Positions 1 to 5,855 of a stretch of 7,176 nt of DNA are shown one piece after another (position 1 is the stretch's first letter; each line of letters begins with the position of its first letter). The notes below the pieces were generated by a model. That model searched no databases. It saw only the letters and a program-made list of their open reading frames with translations, and was not told where the DNA came from. Position numbers and translations under genes: made by a program. Origin of the DNA: Bacteroidota bacterium (GTDB lineage: Bacteria; Bacteroidota; Bacteroidia; Chitinophagales; LD1); NCBI GenBank assembly GCA_947457525.1, contig CANGXE010000070.1, positions 1-7,176 on the forward strand, in the 5' to 3' direction.

Positions 1-881
1 GCTACACCAGAAACACCAATCGTATTTTGAGCAGCAGCAACAATACCTGCGCAACAAGTGCCATGACCATCTTCTTTTTCTACAGGCGTTGGGTAGCCGT
101 CTGTGCTGTCACCAAGTGCATCGTAACCCGGTAGTATGTTATCTATCAAATCAGGATGTAATGTGTCTACACCAGAGTCAATAATTGATATCTTAATATC
201 AATACTACCGGTTGTTAGCATCCATGCGCTATCCACATCCATATCAGCATCTAATGTGCCTCCTCCTTGCACAATTGTTCCTTCGTTACTGAGTGACCAT
301 TGTCGGGGATAAAGTGGGTCGGCAGAAGTGACCAAGGGTTCAAGTAAATAATTCGGGCTAACATATTCAACCCATGCCTCTGTATTCAATAAAGAGCACA
401 CCGCTATAGTATTTAGCTTACTGTTGGTCGGTAAAGTTAACTTATAAAGACGCGGTATGTAAGCATCAGCTTGTGGCAACGATAAACCGAGTTGTCGCAC
501 CTTTTCCTGAAGCATAGGTTTAAAGTTATCGTCCTTTAACTTCACAAAAAAATTATCTAACACCCCGGCATAATGACCTTGATGGTCTGTCATAAAAAAA
601 GAAACTTGTGATATGCTCGGCTGTTCAGCAAAATATTTCTCGGCTAAAGCCTTGTCGGTCACCTCACAAATAGTGACCGCAGGAAATGGCACGTGCAAGA
701 ACGATTGAACTGCTGAGCAATTAGAAATGATGGCTTGCTTTTGTTCGGCAGTAGTACCGGCTGTAAACGTGAGCAACAATCTATTTTTGGCTATGTTTTT
801 CTGATAGTCACCATACGACTGTGCAAAGACACTAACAATTGTTAGTAAAAAAATTAAAGCTATACTTAGAGCTGATTTCAT
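1..881 (-). CDS. Secreted subtilisin-like serine peptidase (family S8), C-terminus beyond window
   Basis: The frame opens at ATG 879-881 and stays open for 293 codons to the left edge. Residues 1-20 form a signal peptide: a Lys at 3, a hydrophobic core, and a likely cut after VFA before Gln21, so the protein is exported. Residues about 33-181 look like two successive prodomain-like modules. The catalytic domain begins near Pro192-Arg-Gln-Trp. The S8 Asp motif is IIDSGVDTLHPDL with Asp235, and the His motif is DGHGTCCAGI with His273. The oxyanion Asn, the catalytic Ser and any C-terminal sorting domain lie outside the window, so activity and type IX secretion cannot be judged. The start lies 5 nt after the stop of the DUF1295 gene, which points to co-transcription. 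No Shine-Dalgarno sequence is visible. Family assignment is firm; the substrate is unknown. Confidence 0.93.
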   Translation of the reverse strand, partial: MKSALSIALIFLLTIVSVFAQSYGDYQKNIAKNRLLLTFTAGTTAEQKQAIISNCSAVQSFLHVPFPAVTICEVTDKALAEKYFAEQPSISQVSFFMTDHQGHYAGVLDNFFVKLKDDNFKPMLQEKVRQLGLSLPQADAYIPRLYKLTLPTNSKLNTIAVCSLLNTEAWVEYVSPNYLLEPLVTSADPLYPRQWSLSNEGTIVQGGGTLDADMDVDSAWMLTTGSIDIKISIIDSGVDTLHPDLIDNILPGYDALGDSTDGYPTPVEKEDGHGTCCAGIVAAAQNTIGVSGV

Positions 882-886
882 ATTAT

Positions 887-1669
887 TCACTTTGCGGATT
901 TTGGTAGCCAAGGAACGAAAGCTGATGTAGTTCGTTTGTACTCGCTGTACTGGTCATCACCCTCATATTTCTTTTCTAGCATGGTTACTCCTGATACTTT
1001 CAACAACAAATAGGTGATTGTGATTGGAGCAAGTGCAGATATATACCAATAGCCGGATGGAATAGCAATCAAAAAAACACCCCACCAAACCAAACACTCG
1101 CCAAAATAATTGGGATGACGAGAATATTTCCACAACCCTTTATTCATTACTTTTTGCTTGTGTGGATGCGGGTCGTTTTTAAACTCATACATCTGTTTGT
1201 CACTTACGCCTTCTATCAAGAAACCCAATAGCCAAACCGCAGTGCCAAGCGGATAAAGCCATTTGTAAGAACCATAAATAGTGCTATAAGCATTAATGAT
1301 AATTATGGGCAATGTATGTATAAACAAAATTGCCCCTTGCAGCATGAACACTTGAAAAAATGAGCGGACTAACACTCGTTCGCCCCATGCTTTTCTCCAG
1401 TTAGCGTATCGAAAATCTTCAGGCTTTCCCCAGCTACGCAAAGCAATGTAAGCCGACAAACGCATTCCCCATAAAAACACCAAGTATGTAATAAGTTGTT
1501 GGTGTTTAGTGCCTCCGCTATATACAAAGTAAGTAACCAAAGCTACAATCACTGCACCCAAACCCCAGCCAATATCAGCAACACCATTGTTTTTTTTAAT
1601 CGTAGCTATGCCAAACAACAAAATCATGTAGCCAAATATGATAAACGCAGATAGTAGAAACGGATTCAT
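887..1669 (-). CDS. DUF1295-family integral membrane protein (steroid 5-alpha-reductase C-terminal-like)
   Basis: This 260-residue protein is strongly hydrophobic, with about seven likely membrane segments (near residues 4-22, 33-50, 57-75, 103-125, 138-155, 190-205 and 209-227). The signature is GLWKYSRHPNYFGE at 178-191, followed by a Trp-rich segment, and LEKKY at 231-235 near the C-terminus. This Arg-His-Pro-Asn-Tyr-x-Gly-Glu motif is shared by DUF1295 proteins, steroid 5-alpha-reductase C-terminal domains and isoprenylcysteine methyltransferases, where it belongs to the cofactor-binding part. The length is normal for DUF1295. The actual reaction is not established for this family; a lipid or isoprenoid reductase or methyltransferase is only a guess. 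The gene sits 35 nt after glpK and 5 nt before the peptidase. A TAnnTTTA-like box ends 6 nt before the ATG, so a weak internal promoter is possible. Confidence 0.85.
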   Translation of the reverse strand: MNPFLLSAFIIFGYMILLFGIATIKKNNGVADIGWGLGAVIVALVTYFVYSGGTKHQQLITYLVFLWGMRLSAYIALRSWGKPEDFRYANWRKAWGERVLVRSFFQVFMLQGAILFIHTLPIIIINAYSTIYGSYKWLYPLGTAVWLLGFLIEGVSDKQMYEFKNDPHPHKQKVMNKGLWKYSRHPNYFGECLVWWGVFLIAIPSGYWYISALAPITITYLLLKVSGVTMLEKKYEGDDQYSEYKRTTSAFVPWLPKSAK

Positions 1670-1704
1670 GATAAGTAAAGCTAAATGAAAAAATGATTTG
1701 CCAT

Positions 1705-3204
1705 TTATTTACTCCAAAGCATCGTCAACTTCACTGCTTTTTTCCAACCCTCGTAAAGCTTATTGCGCTCAGTAGTTGTCATTTTGGGTTTGATGGGAAC
1801 TTCGGTAGTTAAGCCTTTGGCTAAAAGTGGTTTTTTATAATAACCAACGGCAATGCCTGCTAAATAAGCAGCGCCTAGTGCAGTTGTTTCTAACACTTTT
1901 GCTCGCTCTACGGGCACGCCCAACATATCACTCTGAAATTGCATCAAGAAATTATTGGCTGCGGCTCCACCGTCCACTCGGAGCGATTTTAGTTTGATGC
2001 CCGAATCTTGTTCCATTGCGCTGAGCACATCTTTGGTTTGATAAGCCAATGACTCAAGCGTGGCGCGAACGATGTGCGCTTTTGTACTTCCTCGCGATAA
2101 GCCAAAAACCGAAGCCCTAGCCTCCATATCCCAATAAGGTGCGCCTAAGCCCACAAAAGCCGGCACCATATAAACTCCATCAGTAGTGTCTACGCTTTTC
2201 GCCAAATATTCTGAATCCGCAGAATGATCTATTACCTTCAATCCATCACGCAACCACTGAATAGCTGCTCCCGCCATAAACACACTTCCCTCTAATGCAT
2301 ACTCCACCTTACCATTCATTCCCCAAGCGATTGTCGTTAATAAACCATGTTTTGATTTGACCAATTTATTGCCGGTGTTCATTAGCATAAAACAACCGGT
2401 ACCATAAGTGTTTTTAGCCATACCCGCGGTGAAACAAGCTTGCCCAAACAATGCAGCTTGCTGATCGCCCGCTATGCCGGCAATCGGTATTTCAGCATCA
2501 AACAAACCGCGCTGGGTGAAACCATAAATTCTACTGCTATCAGTCACATAGGGCAACATCAAAGCCGGTATGCCCATAGCCTCTAAAAGTTTCTGATCCC
2601 ATTTCAAATTTTTGATGTTAAACAACATGGTTCGGCTAGCATTACTGTAGTCCGTTACGTGCACGCTGCCATCTGTTAGTTTCCACACCAACCAACTATC
2701 TATTGTGCCAAATAGCAGCTCTCCATTTTCGGCTCGCTTACGTGCGCCTTTCACATGGTCTAAAATCCATTTCACTTTCGGCCCACTGAAATAGGCATCT
2801 ACTACTAAACCGGTGTTGTCTTTAATGTACTTTTCTAGTCCGGGTTTTTTCTTTAATGCATTACATATATCGGCTGTCCTGCGGTCTTGCCACACAATGG
2901 CATTATGGATGGGTAAACCAGTTCGCTTGTCCCATACTACAGTTGTTTCACGCTGGTTGGTGATACCAATACCTGCTATTTGGTTGGCTGTAATATTGGC
3001 ATTGCGCAATACTTCTTTCACCGTGTAAAGTTGCGTGTTCCAAATTTCCTCGGGGTCATGTTCCACCCAGCCGGATTGCGGAAAAATTTGAGAAAATTCT
3101 TTTTGTGCTGCCGCAACAATTTCCCCTTTGTCATTAAAAATGATGCTCCTAGAGCTGGTCGTGCCTTGGTCGAGCGCCAAGATGTACTTTCTGTTATCGG
3201 CCAT
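1705..3204 (-). CDS. glpK: Glycerol kinase
   Basis: This cytoplasmic FGGY-family kinase uses ATP to convert glycerol to sn-glycerol 3-phosphate, feeding glycerolipid synthesis and glycolysis. The 499 residues match the usual full length. The phosphate-binding loop is DQGTTSSRS at 12-20. Glycerol-contacting residues can be placed at Arg85-Glu86 (in TNQRETT), Tyr138 (in VDAYFSG) and Asp247 (in GIAGDQQAALFGQ). The C-terminal ATP-side motif is DGGAAANN at 411-418. The start is the ATG at 3202-3204, which gives the standard short N-terminus before the first strand; no Shine-Dalgarno sequence precedes it. The loop at 225-240 lacks the His that Firmicute enzymes use for phosphorylation by the PTS. 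No glpF or glpD lies beside it here. It appears to head a transcript with the DUF1295 and peptidase genes. Confidence 0.97.
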   Translation of the reverse strand: MADNRKYILALDQGTTSSRSIIFNDKGEIVAAAQKEFSQIFPQSGWVEHDPEEIWNTQLYTVKEVLRNANITANQIAGIGITNQRETTVVWDKRTGLPIHNAIVWQDRRTADICNALKKKPGLEKYIKDNTGLVVDAYFSGPKVKWILDHVKGARKRAENGELLFGTIDSWLVWKLTDGSVHVTDYSNASRTMLFNIKNLKWDQKLLEAMGIPALMLPYVTDSSRIYGFTQRGLFDAEIPIAGIAGDQQAALFGQACFTAGMAKNTYGTGCFMLMNTGNKLVKSKHGLLTTIAWGMNGKVEYALEGSVFMAGAAIQWLRDGLKVIDHSADSEYLAKSVDTTDGVYMVPAFVGLGAPYWDMEARASVFGLSRGSTKAHIVRATLESLAYQTKDVLSAMEQDSGIKLKSLRVDGGAAANNFLMQFQSDMLGVPVERAKVLETTALGAAYLAGIAVGYYKKPLLAKGLTTEVPIKPKMTTTERNKLYEGWKKAVKLTMLWSK

Positions 3205-3383
3205 AGTTGGTAGGATTAACGGAAAAGAATATTTTAGCTTGTAATATACGAAGAGTTCGAATGTGTGCGACTAGTTTGACCACATTTTTTTGCTTTGGGT
3301 TATAAGTGATTGTTTTTCGAAGAGCTGCTTTTCTTCAAAACAATGTCTACCTAGATCACAAAAGAACTGGAAATGAATACATT
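3205..3383. promoter_or_regulatory. Divergent spacer between glpK and the arginase gene
   Basis: This 179-bp AT-rich spacer must hold the promoters of both divergent genes, unless they are transcribed from within each other. I found no exact TAnnTTTG box at a useful spacing on either strand. The nearest on the plus strand is TATTTTAG at 3230-3237, with GTTG 20 nt upstream, which is a weak match. The frame of the arginase gene extends back to a GTG at 3306, but the peptide it would add resembles nothing in the family, so I treat that stretch as non-coding. Confidence 0.4.
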
Positions 3384-4340
3384 ATGAAAAAAGCTAGACA
3401 GATACGTCTTTTGGAAGTCAAAAGCGAAGTAGGGGCCGGCACGCGTGGTGCCAGCCTAGGAATTGAAGCAGTTAAAATTGCTGCTCTCGATTTTAGAAGT
3501 ATGTTTTTTAAAAATCATCGCAGCATCACGGTGCCGGATGATAATGTAGCGCTTTACGGTAGCGTGGATAGTCGCTATGCGAAGCGTATTCGCAGCGTGC
3601 TAAAGATGTATGAGCGCATTGGTGCGGCTGTGCGCGATACTTTGCGCGACAGTAAATTTCCGATTTTAATTTCTGGCGATCACTCGAATGCAGGTGGCAC
3701 TATGGCCGGCATAAAGATGGCTTATCCCGAATCGCGGATTGGTGTGATTTGGATTGATGCGCATGCCGATTTGCATTCACCTTACACTTCACCTTCGGGT
3801 AACTTGCACGGTATGGCATTAGCTACAGCTTTGGCTGAGGACAATATCGAAAACAAAGTGAATGATTTAGACTATGAAACCATCGAACTTTGGGAGAAGT
3901 TGAAAACAGTGGGCGACCTTTCGCCTAAGGTTGAGTATCGCGATATTTTATTTATGACTATGCGCGATTTTGAGGAGCAAGAAGCTTACTTGTTGAAACA
4001 AAACAAAGTCAAAAATTTTACGACTGCTGAAATTCGCAAAACGGGCGTTACCAAAATTTGTCGCGAAGCGATGAAATATCTGTCTGCTTGCGATAAAGTT
4101 TATATTTCGTTTGATGTAGATTGCCTCGACCCGAGCATTTCGCGCGGCACCGGCACGCCTGTGAAAGGCGGCATCAACGAGCGCGAAGCCGCTGACATTA
4201 TTTTGGAGCTGGTACAAAACGAGCGTGTTTGTGCTTTAGAGTTTACTGAAATAAACCCAACCCTAGATAGTGAAAATGTGATGGCAGAAACGGTGTTTGA
4301 AATCCTTCAAAAAGTAGCGAGGCAGATTGAGTTGATTTGA
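3384..4340 (+). CDS. Arginase-family ureohydrolase (probable arginase)
   Basis: Ureohydrolases are cytoplasmic Mn2+ enzymes that split a guanidino group, releasing urea in the case of arginase. I use ATG 3384 (318 residues) because the first conserved strand follows at once; the in-frame GTG at 3306 adds 26 unconserved residues. Metal ligands are His100 (SGDHSNAGG), Asp125, His127 and Asp129 (DAHAD), and Asp244 and Asp246 (SFDVDCLDP). SGNLHG carries the catalytic-type His142, and FTEINPTLD carries Glu289. The SGNLHG segment and EINPTLD resemble arginase more than agmatinase. However, the human arginase I positions Asn130 and Asp183 read His131 and Glu197 here, so specificity for L-arginine is inferred, not shown. 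The gene is monocistronic, divergent from glpK and convergent with rnhB. Formimidoylglutamase is the main alternative. Confidence 0.88.
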   Translation: MKKARQIRLLEVKSEVGAGTRGASLGIEAVKIAALDFRSMFFKNHRSITVPDDNVALYGSVDSRYAKRIRSVLKMYERIGAAVRDTLRDSKFPILISGDHSNAGGTMAGIKMAYPESRIGVIWIDAHADLHSPYTSPSGNLHGMALATALAEDNIENKVNDLDYETIELWEKLKTVGDLSPKVEYRDILFMTMRDFEEQEAYLLKQNKVKNFTTAEIRKTGVTKICREAMKYLSACDKVYISFDVDCLDPSISRGTGTPVKGGINEREAADIILELVQNERVCALEFTEINPTLDSENVMAETVFEILQKVARQIELI

Positions 4341-4391
4341 GGTAAAAATTGATTGGTTATTCGTTTTTAGAGCGCTAAACCTAAATTTTAA

Positions 4392-4427
4392 TTTTTAAAA
4401 AGACTTCTTAAAAAGAGGGCTTTTTTT
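4392..4427. terminator. Possible weak terminator between arginase and rnhB
   Basis: The two genes converge on an 85-bp AT-rich gap. TTTTTAA at 4392-4398 pairs with TTAAAAA at 4408-4414 around a 9-nt loop. Alternatively AAAAAG at 4410-4415 pairs with CTTTTT at 4420-4425 around AGGG, next to a run of seven T on the plus strand. Both stems have almost no GC pairs. The T run favours termination of the arginase transcript, but the call is weak. Confidence 0.3.
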
Positions 4428-5022
4428 ACCATAATTTCGTTTGCATTTCTTTAAGCACAAACGATTTTCGGTGAAGAGGTGAATAGCCGTGTTGCATAAT
4501 GGCCTGACGATGCGCGGCTGTGCCATACCCTTTATTTTGTAGCCAACCATATATCAGATATTGTTCGTGTGCGCGTTCCATCCATTCATCACGATAGGTT
4601 TTGGCCAACACGGAAGCCGCGGCTATGTTTAAGTATTTTCCATCTCCTTGCACTATCGTTTTGTGTGGTGTGTTTTTGTAGGCGTTGAACTTGTTTCCAT
4701 CCACCGCTATAAATCCAAATTTCTTTTTCAAACCATCCAGCGCCAGGTGCATACTCTGAATAGACGCCTGTAAAATATTCACCTCATCTATCTTTACATT
4801 ATCAAGTGAGGCCACCGAAAAAGCAATGGCTTCTTTTTCGATTATCGTACGCAGTTTCTCGCGTTGAGTTCGGTTGAGTTTTTTGCTATCGGTGAGTATG
4901 TCATTTTTAAAATCGGTGGGCAAAATGACCGCTGCAGCAAACACCGGTCCGGCCAAACAGCCGCGCCCGGCTTCATCACATCCGGCTTCTACAAATTCTG
5001 TTTGATAACTGGTCAATAACAC
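4426..5022 (-). CDS. rnhB: Ribonuclease HII
   Basis: RNase HII cuts the RNA strand of RNA-DNA hybrids and nicks at single ribonucleotides embedded in DNA, starting ribonucleotide excision repair in the cytoplasm. The 198 residues match the usual length. The N-terminal motif CDEAGRGCLAGPV gives catalytic Asp16 and Glu17 and the Gly-Arg-Gly junction-recognition motif at 19-21. The other two acidic residues are Asp108 (AVDGNK) and Asp145 (AKTYRDEWM). KGYGTAAHRQAI at 164-175 is the C-terminal signature, with the Tyr that stacks at the RNA-DNA junction. The start is GTG at 5020-5022; an in-frame stop lies five codons upstream and there is no ATG between, so the only close alternative is TTG at 5014-5016. 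A promoter-like sequence ends 4 nt before the GTG. Confidence 0.97.
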   Translation of the reverse strand: MLLTSYQTEFVEAGCDEAGRGCLAGPVFAAAVILPTDFKNDILTDSKKLNRTQREKLRTIIEKEAIAFSVASLDNVKIDEVNILQASIQSMHLALDGLKKKFGFIAVDGNKFNAYKNTPHKTIVQGDGKYLNIAAASVLAKTYRDEWMERAHEQYLIYGWLQNKGYGTAAHRQAIMQHGYSPLHRKSFVLKEMQTKLW

Positions 5023-5026
5023 ACAG

Positions 5027-5058
5027 TAAATGTATTAGAAAACTAGCGTTGATTCAAA
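5027..5058 (-). promoter_or_regulatory. Predicted Bacteroidota-type promoter of rnhB
   Basis: On the minus strand TTTG (plus positions 5055-5058) is followed after 20 nt by TACATTTA (5027-5034), a 7-of-8 match to the TAnnTTTG box around -7. The box ends 4 nt before the GTG of rnhB, so transcription would begin at or next to the start codon. The missing final G and the AT-rich setting keep this tentative. Confidence 0.5.
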
Positions 5059-5077
5059 GAAATTAAGCCTACAAATT

Positions 5078-5110
5078 TTTGATTAAATCCGACAAAACTT
5101 AATAGGTTTG
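5078..5110 (+). promoter_or_regulatory. Predicted Bacteroidota-type promoter of the acyltransferase gene
   Basis: TTTG at 5078-5081 and TAGGTTTG at 5103-5110 match the Bacteroidota primary-sigma consensus exactly (TTTG, then TAnnTTTG) with a 21-nt spacer. The box ends 6 nt before ATG 5117, so the transcript should start about 0-5 nt ahead of the start codon. The same box covers the alternative TTG start at 5108, which argues that translation begins at ATG 5117. Confidence 0.6.
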
Positions 5111-5116
5111 TTAAAC

Positions 5117-5809
5117 ATGAGGAGCTTAATTAGTTTCAGTCTTTTGTTGTTGACCAAAGTGGTGTCGCGCACCTTATTTACGCTGAAAGTAAACTGGCCG
5201 ATCGATAAAAATAAATTGCCTTGGGACGATGTTAAATTGATTATTCTACTCAACCACACTTCGCTGCTTGAACCGCTATATGCGGGTGCGTTGCCGGTTC
5301 GTTTTTTGCGTACACTTTCCAAAAAAATGGTAGCTCCCGGAGCCGATAAAACCCTCAACAGACCTATCGTTGGATTGTTCTATAAATTATTTAGTCCGGG
5401 CATGGTAGCCATCACCCGCAAACGTGACGAAACTTGGGAACAGTTTACGCGCACTATTGCCACTGATTCTATTACAGTAATCATTCCCGAAGGGCGAATG
5501 AAACGCCCAACCGGTTTAGATTTAAACGGCAATAAAATGACAGTAAAAGGCGGTGTGGCCGATGTACTCTCTGTACTTAAAGGCGGACACATGGCGATTG
5601 CTTATAGCGGTGGCTTGCATCACATCCATGCACCCGGTGAAAAGGCGTATCGTTTTTTCAAAACCATTAAACTTAATCTTGATGTTTTGCCGATTAATGA
5701 ATACAATAATCAATTCAATTTGACTGTTGGTAGCGAAGAGTGGAAGAAAGCGGTAATTGCTGATTTGCAGCATCGCTTAGAAACCAAAGTGCCGAAGTTG
5801 GACGAGTAA
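5117..5809 (+). CDS. PlsC-family lysophospholipid acyltransferase (probable 1-acylglycerol-3-phosphate acyltransferase)
   Basis: Members of this family move an acyl group onto a lysophospholipid, typically making phosphatidic acid at the inner face of the cytoplasmic membrane. With ATG 5117 the protein has 230 residues. The basic and hydrophobic N-terminus (about 1-22) would anchor it to the membrane. The acceptor motif is LLNHTSLLEP, with His47 and Glu52, so the usual HX4D reads HX4E. Block II is probably VAITRKRDE at 97-105, and block III is IIPEGRMKRP at 122-131, with Glu125-Gly126. A Gly-Gly-rich block IV follows near 161-167. The length is typical. The exact acceptor is not determinable: the role could be the second acylation of phosphatidic acid synthesis or acylation of another lipid such as an amino lipid. 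The gene stands alone, divergent from rnhB and convergent with the peptide-binding protein gene. Confidence 0.85.
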   Translation: MRSLISFSLLLLTKVVSRTLFTLKVNWPIDKNKLPWDDVKLIILLNHTSLLEPLYAGALPVRFLRTLSKKMVAPGADKTLNRPIVGLFYKLFSPGMVAITRKRDETWEQFTRTIATDSITVIIPEGRMKRPTGLDLNGNKMTVKGGVADVLSVLKGGHMAIAYSGGLHHIHAPGEKAYRFFKTIKLNLDVLPINEYNNQFNLTVGSEEWKKAVIADLQHRLETKVPKLDE

Positions 5810-5810
5810 A

Positions 5811-5832
5811 TTCTTGATATTTTCATCAAGAA
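5811..5832. terminator. Inverted repeat, possible bidirectional terminator
   Basis: TTCTTGAT at 5811-5818 and ATCAAGAA at 5825-5832 form a perfect 8-bp stem with a 6-nt loop, starting 1 nt after the acyltransferase stop and facing the convergent gene ending at 5856. The stem has only two GC pairs. There is no clear T run on the plus strand and only a short TTT on the minus strand, so intrinsic termination would be weak. Confidence 0.4.
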
Positions 5833-5855
5833 GAAAAAATTAAAATCCAACTACT

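Noticed and set aside
184..203. Perfect 8-bp stem with 4-nt loop (ATTGATAT / ATATCAAT)
   Set aside because: It lies inside the peptidase gene, where alternating Ile and Asp codons next to the catalytic Asp produce it. It also shows that 8-bp AT-rich stems occur by chance here, which tempers the terminator call at 5811-5832.
2813..3213. Plus-strand open frames opposite glpK
   Set aside because: They are antisense shadows of a well-conserved gene, with no recognisable protein features or start signals.
3306..3383. GTG start at 3306 adding 26 residues to the arginase-like protein
   Set aside because: The added peptide has no family resemblance, while ATG 3384 gives a normal N-terminus directly before the first conserved strand.
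3205..3383. Strong promoters for glpK and the arginase gene
   Set aside because: No TAnnTTTG box with a correctly spaced TTTG could be found on either strand; the best candidates have two or more mismatches.
3948..4217. Minus-strand open frame opposite the arginase gene
   Set aside because: It is an antisense shadow over the conserved metal-binding region.
5108..5116. TTG start at 5108 for the acyltransferase
   Set aside because: It lies inside the predicted -7 promoter box and adds only three residues; ATG 5117 is a better codon and lies downstream of the expected transcript start.
5083..5773. Minus-strand open frames opposite the acyltransferase
   Set aside because: The plus-strand frame has clear family motifs; the antisense frames have none.
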